DNA of 64,000 nt from positions 1-64,000 of the forward strand of contig LVAE01000028.1 of NCBI GenBank assembly GCA_001603905.1, in the 5' to 3' direction. The notes beneath the pieces were generated by a model. The model was not told where the DNA came from and did not search any database. It saw only the letters and a program-made list of their open reading frames with translations. Positions within the stretch are counted from its first letter, which is position 1; every line of letters starts with the position of its first letter. Made by a program: the position numbers and the translations under genes. Origin of the DNA: Fibrobacterales bacterium Fibro_02 (GTDB lineage Bacteria > Fibrobacterota > Fibrobacteria > Fibrobacterales > Fibrobacteraceae). Positions 45,184-54,017 of the stretch are shown piece by piece.

Positions 45184-45211
45184 AAAAAAAGGGGGCGAAA
45201 GCCCCTTTTTT
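45184..45211. terminator. orphan bidirectional terminator in a divergent intergenic region
   Basis: GGGGC-GAAA-GCCCC stem with a GNRA tetraloop, flanked by seven A on one side and six T on the other, so it terminates in both directions. The flanking genes (radA and the protease gene) diverge, so neither needs it. It suggests an unannotated short transcript in 45045-45210. Confidence 0.8.
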
Positions 45212-45240
45212 GACATTTACAGAATTTTTCTACCGATTGG

Positions 45241-45275
45241 CTTTACATTTGCAGAACTGCCCACGATAATTATAC
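45241..45275 (+). promoter_or_regulatory. candidate promoter of the serine protease gene
   Basis: TTTACA followed after 17-18 bp by GATAAT/TATACA, ending about 25 bp before ATG 45301. GGAGG precedes the ATG. The sequence ACATTT(A/G)CAGAA occurs twice, near 45215 and 45243, and could be a short operator. Confidence 0.4.
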
Positions 45276-45300
45276 AGAGAACTCAACCAACGGAGGCGTC

Positions 45301-45963
45301 ATGAAACACTTCGTCATACTCATCCTTTCTTTCATCGCCATGGCCTTTGCCGAAGATGATATGCATAACGGCACGGGGTTCTTCGTTAACAGCGATTACC
45401 TCATAACTGCATACCATGTTGTAGACGAATTTGAACATAAGTGTTATTACGATATCAAGAATGATACATGCTACAAGATTCATATGGTTGATTACGATTT
45501 GGATGCAGACATCGCTTTGATGGTGTTGGATGAAGAGCCTGTCGAAATGCCTATGGTATGCAGTCTTGAACACGCTGAATTGCCTAATGGGGAAAGGCTG
45601 ACCTCGTATGGCTACACTCAGCCGTTCGTTAACCCTAATTTGACTGTTGTACCGATGCGTATTCGTATGCAGTATCGTTATGATGGCAATTACAGCTATT
45701 ATCGCACTAGCGGAATCATAGAGTATGGAATGTCTGGCGGGCCTAATTTTACCACGGATGGTCGAATTGGCGGAATGAACAAATCTGTATCGCTAATGGA
45801 AGAGAATACGAGCAATCTGGTGAAGTCTACGGAAGTGGTTCGCCTGCTTAGGAAAAATGGTGTAACCGAATATCCGAACACCAAGAATGTTAAAAAATGT
45901 GTTATCAGCATCTTGAATTCCGTTGAGGATTTTAAGTCTGCTCAATTTAACTGGGGCGTGTAA
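45301..45963 (+). CDS. small exported trypsin-like serine protease
   Basis: Signal peptide MKHFVILILSFIAMAFAE, then a chymotrypsin-fold protease. The catalytic triad is visible: His in LITAYHVVD, Asp in YDLDADIALMVL, and Ser in YGMSGGPNF. It has no PDZ domain, unlike DegP/HtrA; 220 residues. Cys residues (CYYDIKNDTC) may form a disulfide. Codon use favours GAT, AAT and TAT and is more A/T-rich than neighbouring genes, hinting at recent acquisition or low expression. GGAGG lies eight bases before the ATG. It is followed after 50 bp by a membrane-protein gene on the same strand. Substrate unknown. Confidence 0.85.
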   Translation: MKHFVILILSFIAMAFAEDDMHNGTGFFVNSDYLITAYHVVDEFEHKCYYDIKNDTCYKIHMVDYDLDADIALMVLDEEPVEMPMVCSLEHAELPNGERLTSYGYTQPFVNPNLTVVPMRIRMQYRYDGNYSYYRTSGIIEYGMSGGPNFTTDGRIGGMNKSVSLMEENTSNLVKSTEVVRLLRKNGVTEYPNTKNVKKCVISILNSVEDFKSAQFNWGV

Positions 45964-46013
45964 TTTTTATCTAATTTTTCTGTGTAATATTTTTCACTAC
46001 AATGGAGTAAAAT

Positions 46014-47231
46014 ATGGCAATTTTTGAAACTCTTTTTATCTTGGCCGGCCTTCTCATGGGCCTTGTATCACGGGGCGGAATGTACCTATTCCTGCTTCCG
46101 CTTGCCGTGGTGGCGTTCGTGCTCGCTATTATGAACAGGCCGAGCCCGACAGGCTCCAGGGCAAAGAAAATCGTGAGTTCGATTTTGTCGGCGGCATACC
46201 TTGCCGCGGTAGTTGTCGCGGTAGTTGCCTGCTCGCTTGCTTTTTTCCAAAGCGGTTCCAAAGAACCGGAAGATGCCCCCAAAAAGGAACCGACAGTTGC
46301 ATTGCAGGCTTTAGATTGCAACGACTTGTCCGTTCTGGAAGAGAAGCTGGATAAAATCCATTCCATGCTTACCGACATGAAAACGGAATACAGCCTGATC
46401 GGAAAAAGCGATCTGGAGCGGGTCAAGGCGGGAATCGCCATGCATGACGACGAATTGATTGAATGCGACCCCACAAAAGAGAAAGGCTGTATGGAATTCT
46501 CCAATTATGGAACGGAACGCGACAGCAGCAGGTTTTACATGGTATCCTTGCACTGGGAGTTGCCGAGATTCCAGGTTTATCCTAAATGGGTCCACTGGAA
46601 AATCATCAAGGGATTGTTGGGAGAGGACTTGACCGATGCCGACACGGTCCTTGATGCCAGACATTTAGAAAAAATTCATAAAAGAGCCCTTTACCGTCAG
46701 GTGGAAGCATACAAGCGGTCCATTGAATCCGAACTCAGGAATTATCCCGATGACTGGTACTATGACAGCACCCGGACGGAAGTCGCCGCCACTCTCAAAT
46801 ACGAACGCCAGGACAGTATAGATGTCGCGTTCAATTCACAGCTGTGGACGACTTATTATATTTCGAATGCCGAGTACACTGCCGGTGCCGCCGCAGGATC
46901 CAATTACGAGTATCATCGGACCTTCTCGAAGAAAGACGGGTCGCTGGTTGATTCCACAATATTCAATCCAGAAGATAAGGAAAAGATTGTATCGCTTCTT
47001 CGCAAATATGCGGAAAAATACGATGCCCGTCCCAATGCCATCGGCGTGGATTTCAAGCTGGAGCCTTCTTTCTTGAAGGACGGTGTCGGTTTTGACGGTT
47101 CCTCTTTCGAAATCGGCGAGCACACTCACGGCAGCGTGATGATCGTGGTGCCTTACGAGGAAATTCTGCCCTATATGGAAACTTGGGCCCGCCGGGAATT
47201 CGGTCTTACTGGATCCGCCCAACAGAGATGA
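46014..47231 (+). CDS. membrane-anchored protein of unknown function
   Basis: 405 residues. The first ~45 residues form two helices (LFILAGLLMGLVSRGGMYLFLLPLAVVAFVLAIMNRP) that match the N-terminus of the GAF-GGDEF protein at 59231-61051 almost residue for residue. A third helix follows (SSILSAAYLAAVVVAVVACSLAFF), then a ~300-residue extracytoplasmic part with coiled-coil character (LDKIHSMLTDMKTEYSLIGKSDLERVK), a WDYP-rich helical region and a C-terminal beta-rich part (GSSFEIGEHTHGSVMIVVPYEEI). No family is recognised. It lies 50 bp after the serine protease gene and may form an operon with it. Confidence 0.75.
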   Translation: MAIFETLFILAGLLMGLVSRGGMYLFLLPLAVVAFVLAIMNRPSPTGSRAKKIVSSILSAAYLAAVVVAVVACSLAFFQSGSKEPEDAPKKEPTVALQALDCNDLSVLEEKLDKIHSMLTDMKTEYSLIGKSDLERVKAGIAMHDDELIECDPTKEKGCMEFSNYGTERDSSRFYMVSLHWELPRFQVYPKWVHWKIIKGLLGEDLTDADTVLDARHLEKIHKRALYRQVEAYKRSIESELRNYPDDWYYDSTRTEVAATLKYERQDSIDVAFNSQLWTTYYISNAEYTAGAAAGSNYEYHRTFSKKDGSLVDSTIFNPEDKEKIVSLLRKYAEKYDARPNAIGVDFKLEPSFLKDGVGFDGSSFEIGEHTHGSVMIVVPYEEILPYMETWARREFGLTGSAQQR

Positions 47232-47389
47232 TGACGTATTAAATATCCTCTCCGAATTGTTAAAAAACTTATAAAATTACTTTTTTCTTACGGATTTCGG
47301 CAAAAAGGCTCCAAAAGGGTACAAAACACCCCCCTTATTTTCTAAGTTTGGCGCGATTTGTAAAGAAAAGATAAAGGAAGAAGAAATTT

Positions 47390-48595
47390 ATGGTTATTGA
47401 ACCGATGATCCGTAGCAATATGTGCGTCAACGCCCACCCGCAGGGCTGCGCTATGGATGTAAAGCGCCAGATCGCTTACGTGCAGAAGAAAATGGCCGAG
47501 CGCGGCGAACCCAAGGACACTCCGAAAACGGTCCTCGTTTTGGGTTGCTCCACCGGCTACGGGCTTGCCAGCCGCATTACCGCCGCATTCGGGTACGGCG
47601 CCGCCACCATCGGCGTATCTTTCGAAAAAGAAGGCACTGACGAACCGCGCCAGAAAACGGGAACGCCGGGCTGGTACAACAACATGGCCTTCGACAAGTT
47701 TGCTAAAGAAGCAGGCCTTGAATCCGTCACCTTCAACGGAGACGCCTTCTCGCACGAAATGCGCCAGAACGTCATCGACACCTTGAACAAAATGGGCCGC
47801 AAGGTTGACCTGCTGGTATACAGCGTGGCCTCGGGCGTGCGCGTAGACCCGGACAACGGCACCCTTTACCGCAGCGTTCTGAAACCGATCGGGGAAACCT
47901 TCTCGGGAGCCACCATCGACTGCATGACGGGCAAAATCAGCACCATCAGCGCAGAACCCGCCACCGAAGAAGAAGCCGCGAATACCGTGAAAGTGATGGG
48001 CGGCGAAGACTGGGCTCTCTGGGTAAACCAGCTGAAGGCCGCAGGCGTGCTTGCCGAAGGCGTAAAGACCGTAGCCTACTCCTACATCGGTCCGAAACTT
48101 TCCCACGCCATCTACCGCGACGGAACGATCGGCGGCGCCAAGAAGCACCTCGAAGCGACCGCCCGCGAGCTGAACACCGAACTGCAAAAAGACCTGAAGG
48201 GTGAAGCCTACGTTTCCGTGAACAAGGGACTGGTGACGCGTTCCAGCGCCGTGATTCCCATTATCCCGCTGTACCTCTCGGTACTCTTCAAGGTGATGAA
48301 GGAACAGGGCTCGCACGAAGGTTGCATCGAGCAGATGGAGCGCCTGATGAGCGAACGCCTGTACACGGGCAAGGCCGTACCGACCGACGAAAATCACCTC
48401 ATCCGCATTGACGACTGGGAACTGGACCCGAAGGTACAGGAAGAAGTGAACAAGCGCATGGCGACCATTACGCAAGAGAACTTCGCACAGGTAGGCGACC
48501 TCGAAGGTTACCGCCACGACTTCTTGGCAACGAACGGATTCGATGTCGAAGGAGTCGACTACAGCGCCGACGTCAAGAGTGTCGAAACGATTTAA
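47390..48595 (+). CDS. fabV: trans-2-enoyl-CoA/ACP reductase FabV
   Basis: NADH-dependent enoyl reductase that completes fatty-acid elongation (and can reduce crotonyl-CoA). N-terminal MVIEPMIRSNMCVNAHPQGC is diagnostic, then LVLGCSTGYGLASRI (NADH loop), the catalytic YSYIGPKLSHAIYRDGTIGGAKKHLE with the Y-x8-K pair, and LYLSVLFKVMKEQGSHEGCIEQ. Its 401 residues are normal. AGGAAGAAG precedes the ATG. A 158-bp gap upstream holds no ORF I can support. FabV-type enzymes are intrinsically triclosan-tolerant in other species. Confidence 0.96.
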   Translation: MVIEPMIRSNMCVNAHPQGCAMDVKRQIAYVQKKMAERGEPKDTPKTVLVLGCSTGYGLASRITAAFGYGAATIGVSFEKEGTDEPRQKTGTPGWYNNMAFDKFAKEAGLESVTFNGDAFSHEMRQNVIDTLNKMGRKVDLLVYSVASGVRVDPDNGTLYRSVLKPIGETFSGATIDCMTGKISTISAEPATEEEAANTVKVMGGEDWALWVNQLKAAGVLAEGVKTVAYSYIGPKLSHAIYRDGTIGGAKKHLEATARELNTELQKDLKGEAYVSVNKGLVTRSSAVIPIIPLYLSVLFKVMKEQGSHEGCIEQMERLMSERLYTGKAVPTDENHLIRIDDWELDPKVQEEVNKRMATITQENFAQVGDLEGYRHDFLATNGFDVEGVDYSADVKSVETI

Positions 48596-48613
48596 ACTTT
48601 TGCAATATAAATT

Positions 48614-48642
48614 GAGCCCGACTTTTGGTCGGGCTCTTTTTT
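48614..48642 (+). terminator. terminator of fabV
   Basis: Perfect 9-bp stem GAGCCCGAC / GTCGGGCTC with a five-base loop, followed by six T residues. It lies between convergent fabV and tldD. Confidence 0.9.
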
Positions 48643-48654
48643 ATTAATCAACTT

Positions 48655-50037
48655 TTATCGGCCACCGACGAGAATTTGGTCCACCTTGATGGTAGGCTGT
48701 CCGACTGTCACGGGGATATGTCCCGAAGAAGCTCCGCAGACACCGGCCGCCACTTCCCAGTCGGAGCCGACCATGCTGATGCGAGGCATAATCTCGTGGC
48801 CCTTTCCGATAAGAGTTGCGCCGCGAACCGGTTCGCAAATCTTGCCGTTACGGATAACATAACCTTCGTCGACGGCGAAGTTGAACTCGCCCGTCGCCGG
48901 GTTCACCGAACCGCCCGCCATGCGGGCGGCATACAGGCCGTTATCGACACTTGCAATCATCGAATCAAGTGAATCCTTACCCGGAGCGATAAAGGTGTTG
49001 CGCATGCGACTTACAGGCGCATACTTGTAGCTTTCGCGACGGGCGGAACCCGTACGGGCAATGCCGACCTCGGCCGCACCTACGCGGTCACTCATGTAAG
49101 TCTTCAAGATTCCATTTTCGATCAGCACCGTGCGTTGTGTGGGAGTACCTTCGTCATCGTACTTGAGGCTTCCCCATACGCCGTCCAGCGTACCATCGTC
49201 AATTGCCGTGAGGCAGGGCTGTCCAATCGCCTCGCCAATCTTTCCGCAGAAGGGGCTTGCTCCGCGACGGACCGATTCCGTTTCGAGCGGATGTCCGCAA
49301 GCTTCGTGGAAAATGACACCGCCAAAGCCGTTTCCCATCACCACGGGCATCTGTCCGCCCTGGATGTAACCGGCAGAAAGCATACGAAGCACGCGTTCGG
49401 CACATTCCGTCGCCAATGCTTCAGGAGAATAATTTTCCAGCAGATCGTAACCGCCCAAGGCACCCGGAGCTTCATGTGTCGTGAGCCTTTCAGTTCCATC
49501 GCTAGCCGTCACCGTCACATTCACACGGAGACGGGCTCGGTCGAAAGCCATGTTCAGACCTTCGCTGTTCAGGAGCGTAATCGATGTGCAAGAATCCGTC
49601 ACGGAGGCGCCCACCTGGACTACTTTGTCCGAAATGGCACGGGCAGCCTTATCGGCACGGAACAGAAAATCCTGCTTGACCGCCTGTCCCAGTACACGCG
49701 GATCCTTGAAGGCGGCAACATTGTAATCGGCAACACGCTTCTGCGGTGCAAATTCAAATGCAGTAGAAGGCTTCCCCGCGATGCGCCCAAAGGCAAGCGT
49801 CTGCACCAATTTCAGCAGAGCCTCTTCGGAGTCGTCACTCGTAAAACCGTAAAGCACTTCCGTGCCGTACAATAGACGAATACCGATGCCGTACTCGGTT
49901 CCGGCAGTCGCCGACTCAATTTGGCTGGACTTTAAACCCAGGGTAGAGCTACGGGTTTCCTCTTCAAAAATTTCGACAAAGTCCGCACCGGCGCGTTTGC
50001 CCGCTTCAAAAATCTTTACCGCAACAGAAGGATTCAT
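48655..50037 (-). CDS. tldD: TldD-family metalloprotease
   Basis: Subunit of the TldD/TldE zinc protease that degrades unfolded peptides and matures modified peptides. The active-site HEACGHPLE lies within GNGFGGVIFHEACGH; the N-terminal half has the typical ADFVEIFEEETRSSTLGL and GIGIRLLYG, and the C-terminal half MRNTFIAPGKDSLDSMIASVDNGLYA and GVCGASSGHIPVTVGQPTIKV. 460 residues. The partner TldE (PmbA) is not in the window. It starts 50 bp after hisF in the trxA-hisF-tldD run. Confidence 0.94.
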   Translation of the reverse strand: MNPSVAVKIFEAGKRAGADFVEIFEEETRSSTLGLKSSQIESATAGTEYGIGIRLLYGTEVLYGFTSDDSEEALLKLVQTLAFGRIAGKPSTAFEFAPQKRVADYNVAAFKDPRVLGQAVKQDFLFRADKAARAISDKVVQVGASVTDSCTSITLLNSEGLNMAFDRARLRVNVTVTASDGTERLTTHEAPGALGGYDLLENYSPEALATECAERVLRMLSAGYIQGGQMPVVMGNGFGGVIFHEACGHPLETESVRRGASPFCGKIGEAIGQPCLTAIDDGTLDGVWGSLKYDDEGTPTQRTVLIENGILKTYMSDRVGAAEVGIARTGSARRESYKYAPVSRMRNTFIAPGKDSLDSMIASVDNGLYAARMAGGSVNPATGEFNFAVDEGYVIRNGKICEPVRGATLIGKGHEIMPRISMVGSDWEVAAGVCGASSGHIPVTVGQPTIKVDQILVGGR

Positions 50038-50087
50038 TCAGGCACTCCCGCCGAGCGACATCCGAGGCGCCACTCGGCCACACAAAA

Positions 50088-50864
50088 TTATTTCTCGCGA
50101 ACGGGAACTCCCGCCCGACGCATGGCCTCCTTGATTCCAGGCACCGTGTAGTCGCCGAAATGCACCATCGACGCCACCAGGGCCGCATCCGCAGATGTCT
50201 TTGCAAAAAGGTCCACGATATGGTCAGGCGTTCCTGCTCCGCCACTCGCGATTACCGGCACCTGTACCGCACGCGCTACCTGGTCGGTAATATTCAACTC
50301 ATAGCCGCCCTTGACGCCGTCAGCATCAATCGAGTTCAGGCAGATTTCACCGACACCGAGCTCCTCGGCGCGCTTCGCCCACTGAACAGCATCGAGCCCC
50401 ATCGCCTGTCTGCCCCCGCGGATATACACTTCGTAACCGCTCGGGAACTTTTCGGAGACACCAACGAACTTCGCATCCATGCCAAGCACAATGCACTGGC
50501 GACCGAAGGCCTTGGCGCCCTCGGCAATAATTTCGGGATGCAGCACGGCAAGACTGTTCACGCTGACCTTTTCGGCTCCCGCCAAAAGAGCCTCGTGCAT
50601 ATCGTCGAGGTTACGGATACCGCCACCCACCGCAAAGGGAATAAAAACGCGACGGGCAATCTGGCGAATCATCTCCATATCGCAGGGACGATTTTCAGCA
50701 CTGGCCGTAATATCGTAGAAAACAAGTTCGTCGACACCATCATCGCTGTAGCGCGCGCCCATTTCCACGGGATCGCCGATGTCGATATTACCCTTAAACT
50801 TGACGCCCTTCGTTACCTTGCGGTCACGGACGTCGAGACAGACTATAAGACGTTTAGTAAGCAT
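50088..50864 (-). CDS. hisF: imidazole glycerol phosphate synthase subunit HisF
   Basis: Cyclase barrel of histidine synthesis; uses ammonia from HisH to close the imidazole ring and release AICAR. The first catalytic Asp is in RLIVCLDVRDRKVTKGVKF and the second in CIVLGMDAKF; phosphate loops FAVGGGIRNLDD and VIASGGAGTPDHIVDLF are present. 258 residues. It is isolated from other his genes here, sitting 5 bp after trxA and before tldD. Confidence 0.96.
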   Translation of the reverse strand: MLTKRLIVCLDVRDRKVTKGVKFKGNIDIGDPVEMGARYSDDGVDELVFYDITASAENRPCDMEMIRQIARRVFIPFAVGGGIRNLDDMHEALLAGAEKVSVNSLAVLHPEIIAEGAKAFGRQCIVLGMDAKFVGVSEKFPSGYEVYIRGGRQAMGLDAVQWAKRAEELGVGEICLNSIDADGVKGGYELNITDQVARAVQVPVIASGGAGTPDHIVDLFAKTSADAALVASMVHFGDYTVPGIKEAMRRAGVPVREK

Positions 50865-50869
50865 TTGAA

Positions 50870-51193
50870 TTACAGGTTGCGATCAATGACAGCCTTCACG
50901 GTCGCCTTGGGTACGGCTCCCACCACGTTACCCACTTCGACACCATTCTTGAAGAGCTTCATATTAGGAATGTTCGTGATGCCAAAACGGCCGCAAATGT
51001 CGCTAACGCCAGCATCATCCACATTGATCTTTGCAATGACGGCACGGCCATTGTATTCATCGGCAAGTTCGTCGATGATCGGGCCCATCATCATGCACGG
51101 ACGGCACCAGGTTGCCCAAAAGTCAACAAAGACCAACTGGCCAGAAGAAATGGCCTGGTCGAAATTTTCTGCAGTAAGGTGAATTGCAGGCAT
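50870..51193 (-). CDS. trxA: thioredoxin with WCRPC active site
   Basis: 107-residue thioredoxin fold: the active site FVDFWATWCRPCMMMGPIIDELA has Arg where E. coli thioredoxin has Gly (WCGPC); the cis-Pro loop is GITNIPNMKLFKNG. A charged residue between the cysteines is expected to shift redox potential or partner choice. ATG 51193 is chosen because GGAG lies eight bases upstream and the product starts PAIHLTAENFDQ. A TATTTT element at 51242-51247 predicts a leader of about 40 bases. First gene of trxA-hisF-tldD. Confidence 0.94.
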   Translation of the reverse strand: MPAIHLTAENFDQAISSGQLVFVDFWATWCRPCMMMGPIIDELADEYNGRAVIAKINVDDAGVSDICGRFGITNIPNMKLFKNGVEVGNVVGAVPKATVKAVIDRNL

Positions 51194-51262
51194 AAGATTC
51201 TCCACTTTTGTAGCGGCGCGTAACCGCCATTTTTGTGTGCAAAAATAGCAAATTTGAGAATG

Positions 51263-51856
51263 CTATTTTTTCTTGAATCTTAGGAAAAGTCCCTGAGGAG
51301 CGAAAACAAATGACCTGAAGAGCACCAGCCCATCCAGCCCGTCGTCAAAAAAATCCACATCAAGTTCATCGGGGGCATCCACGTCCGCATTTTCCATATC
51401 CGTCGTCATCTGGATATAGTTCGTCGGATCGGCGACCACAACAACGAACATCGTATAATCTGCCGTTACGGGAATCTCAAATTTCGCATCGAACTCAAGA
51501 ACCAGACGCGATCCCTGGAGACTCGCCTTAAAATTATCCAGCCGACTAATCTTGACAAACTTTGATCCGAGCAACACGTAATTGAAATAATTCTTCTCCT
51601 GATTCGGAGCCATAATCGTCTTGTAGAACCAATCATTTTCAGTAGCAGAGATCTTGCCATCGCCATCGGCATCCCCCGAAGACGCCATAGCGGTACTGTA
51701 GAGTTCGTCAAAGACCCAACGGTTATGAATCCCCGCAAGCCCCTTTTCATTGAAAACGACCTTGATCTTGGAATCCACAAAAACATGCGGATGAGCAAAA
51801 ACGGGCGCCATGCCAATCAGAAGAATCAGGCACAGCACCCACAAAAGGTTGTTCAT
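51263..51856 (-). CDS. DUF1007-family exported protein
   Basis: Signal peptide MNNLLWVLCLILLIGMAPVFA, immediately followed by HPHVFVDSKIKVVFNEKGLAGI, the conserved DUF1007 start. An EF-hand-like DADGDGKISATEND segment lies near residue 65. In other bacteria this family is usually encoded beside Ni/Co exporters of the RcnA/NicO type and is thought to be periplasmic. No such transporter is adjacent here. 197 residues. It sits 27 bp downstream of the PEGA-domain protein gene on the same strand. Confidence 0.82.
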   Translation of the reverse strand: MNNLLWVLCLILLIGMAPVFAHPHVFVDSKIKVVFNEKGLAGIHNRWVFDELYSTAMASSGDADGDGKISATENDWFYKTIMAPNQEKNYFNYVLLGSKFVKISRLDNFKASLQGSRLVLEFDAKFEIPVTADYTMFVVVVADPTNYIQMTTDMENADVDAPDELDVDFFDDGLDGLVLFRSFVFAPQGLFLRFKKK

Positions 51857-51883
51857 AACAAATTAATCCGCTAGCGAATCAGG

Positions 51884-53440
51884 CTAGAAAGCAAGGATGA
51901 TACCGGCGGTCAGGAGTCCCAGGCCAAGGGCGCCGAGACCTATCGCCACGCCGCACTTGGTATCGCCACTGTCATTCAGCTCATGGTTATCCTTCACCAT
52001 CCTACGGGTATCGTCGCTATCAAACGCAGAAAGTTTTTCGTAGGCATGCTTCTTGTCGGCAGCATCGCTCCAGTCGCGTTCCGCCAGATACCATAGGACT
52101 CCGCCCGCAAGAATCGGCACAATCGAGCTCCACAGGAGTCCGCGACCGATACGCCTCTGGCTACGTTCCTTGTCAAAGGCCTTCTGGTCCTCGATGAAAT
52201 CCAAATCTTCCAGAACGGGCGTCATGTCGACATAGACCAGGTTCGGCATATAGGGCTTGATTTCCATCGTCACGGAGGTATCTCGATACCCCACCTTCCT
52301 GAAGAACACCGTAGCGCCGACCTGCGGCTTCACGTTATCCACCACGATATCGGTCATGTAATCAGGCATGCGGTTCACGGAAGGCTCCTTCCCCACATAC
52401 ACTTCGACCGCTTCGGGGTTCGTATTGAGCGTAAGCCTGGTAGACGGACGCACCACCGGGATCGTCACCTTGTTCAGGCTATCGGCGTCGATGCGCACCA
52501 CGGCAGAGCCCCACCATTCCACGTCCTTCAGGACCTTCATCACCGAGATCGTATACTTGCCCGGCTTGATGTTCTTGATGGTATCGGGAGCGACAATCTT
52601 CAGGGGGATTCCGTTCACGAACAGCGAGCAGGCTTCCGGTTCCGAGACCACCAGCAGGTTCGCCTTTCCAGGGGGATAAAGATCCTTCTCGATTTCTTCC
52701 TTGATTTCGGGCACGATATAGTTCGAAAGCGAGAGGTCGATCATCACTTCGTCTTCCATGTTGTAAAGACGCTTGAGTTCGAACCTGAAAATCTTGATAT
52801 AGGGGTTTTTCTTTGCGGCGGCGATACTGTCCTGAATTTCGCGTTCACGAAGTTCCTTTTCGTACTTCTCGATTTCCTCGTTTTTCAAACGAGTGTCTTC
52901 CTTGGCAAGAGCAGTTTCCAGGTCGTCACCGGAGCCGTCATCTACGGGAGCGGCTTCAGCCGCTGTAGAGGTATCCGCACGGGCTGCGAGGGAGTCCTTG
53001 ACCGCATCGGTCATGATAATGTCGGCGGAATCCTTCTTAATATCCACATCGTCGTTCTCGTCTTCGAGGGAATCCGCAACCTGCTGTCCGTTGCTTTCTT
53101 GCAGGGCAAGGGCCTCTTCGTCGGCAATCTTGTCGATATGCTTCTGTTCGGCCTCAGTCGGCTTCTTCAGGTAGACCGTATCATTCTCGATCTTGACGAA
53201 GATAGCCTCGAGTTCCACGGAGTCTCCGTTAATCCAGTAGCGGACAGGAACTTCACGCCCCTTCGGGGCTTCCGCTGCAGAAGAGGCGGCAACCACCGTC
53301 GCAGACGACGATGAGGCGACCACCTCCGCCGAAGACGAAACAACCTCGGCCGATGAAGAAACAAGCTCGGTCGAAGACGGCTGGGCAAAAGCAGCCCCCG
53401 CCAACGCCAAAAAAGACGAAATCAGAATTCGTTTAAACAT
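51884..53440 (-). CDS. exported PEGA-domain membrane protein with Ser-rich linker
   Basis: 518 residues. Signal peptide ending AGAAFAQ, then a low-complexity Ser/Val/Ala linker (SSAEVVSSSAEVVASSSS-type) characteristic of Fibrobacter envelope proteins. A charged helical region follows (about residues 100-235), then two PEGA-like beta domains: one with CSLFVNGIPL and IKNIKPGKYTISVMK, one with RLTLNTNPEAVEVYVGKEPS. Two C-terminal transmembrane helices (LLWSSIVPILAGGVLWYL; GLGALGLGLLTAGIILAF) end the protein. PEGA domains are associated with surface-layer or envelope anchoring. It follows nrdG by 21 bp; no functional link to it is evident. Confidence 0.8.
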   Translation of the reverse strand: MFKRILISSFLALAGAAFAQPSSTELVSSSAEVVSSSAEVVASSSSATVVAASSAAEAPKGREVPVRYWINGDSVELEAIFVKIENDTVYLKKPTEAEQKHIDKIADEEALALQESNGQQVADSLEDENDDVDIKKDSADIIMTDAVKDSLAARADTSTAAEAAPVDDGSGDDLETALAKEDTRLKNEEIEKYEKELREREIQDSIAAAKKNPYIKIFRFELKRLYNMEDEVMIDLSLSNYIVPEIKEEIEKDLYPPGKANLLVVSEPEACSLFVNGIPLKIVAPDTIKNIKPGKYTISVMKVLKDVEWWGSAVVRIDADSLNKVTIPVVRPSTRLTLNTNPEAVEVYVGKEPSVNRMPDYMTDIVVDNVKPQVGATVFFRKVGYRDTSVTMEIKPYMPNLVYVDMTPVLEDLDFIEDQKAFDKERSQRRIGRGLLWSSIVPILAGGVLWYLAERDWSDAADKKHAYEKLSAFDSDDTRRMVKDNHELNDSGDTKCGVAIGLGALGLGLLTAGIILAF

Positions 53441-53461
53441 GTTCTAAAAATAAATAAAAAT

Positions 53462-54016
53462 TTAGCCCAAAAGGTCGGGGTGCGCCTTCATTTCGTCCAG
53501 TTGAATCTGGTGAAGCACCACATGACCCTGTGAAAGGCTTTCCTGCACATCGATAATGCGCTGGTTAGACGATCCCCTGAACTTGAGTTCCAAGGAACGC
53601 TTCGCCAAGATGAACGGGCCGTCGATCAGGATGTCCGCAAAAGTCAGGAGTTCGAACATTTCGGGATGCTCTTGCGTCAGCTCCATCAGGCGCTCGTAAG
53701 TGTAACCGGTGAAAATCACCAGGTTCATGCCCCGTTCCTTGATTTCACGCGCCAAAGGGATCAAGGCGGCCGCCTGATCCATCGGGTCTCCGCCGCTAAA
53801 CGTGATGCCGTCGAGCAACGGGTTTTCCTCGATCATATCGAGGATTTCTTCAATTTCAATATAATGACCCCCGTTAAAATCGTGGGTCTGCGGGTTCTGA
53901 CACCCGGGGCAATTATGGTGACAACCTTGAGTAAAGATTGTCATGCGGATTCCGGGACCGTCCACGAACGATTCGGGTTCGATTCCGGCAATCCGCAAGC
54001 GAGGGTATTCGTCCAT
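53462..54016 (-). CDS. nrdG: anaerobic ribonucleotide reductase activase NrdG
   Basis: Radical-SAM enzyme that installs the glycyl radical on class III ribonucleotide reductase. The cluster motif is FTQGCHHNCPGCQNPQTHDF (CxxxxCxxC form as in NrdG), followed by GITFSGGDPMDQAAAL (SAM-binding GGDP) and VIFTGYTYERL. 184 residues. Its ATG lies one base after the stop of the 48-residue glycyl-radical ORF, so activase and radical peptide are likely translated as a coupled pair. Confidence 0.95.
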   Translation of the reverse strand: MDEYPRLRIAGIEPESFVDGPGIRMTIFTQGCHHNCPGCQNPQTHDFNGGHYIEIEEILDMIEENPLLDGITFSGGDPMDQAAALIPLAREIKERGMNLVIFTGYTYERLMELTQEHPEMFELLTFADILIDGPFILAKRSLELKFRGSSNQRIIDVQESLSQGHVVLHQIQLDEMKAHPDLLG

Positions 54017-54017
54017 A

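Noticed and set aside
47232..47389. Riboswitch or small gene upstream of fabV
   Set aside because: I see no conserved riboswitch core, no strong hairpin and no ORF with a ribosome-binding site; it appears to be a plain promoter region.
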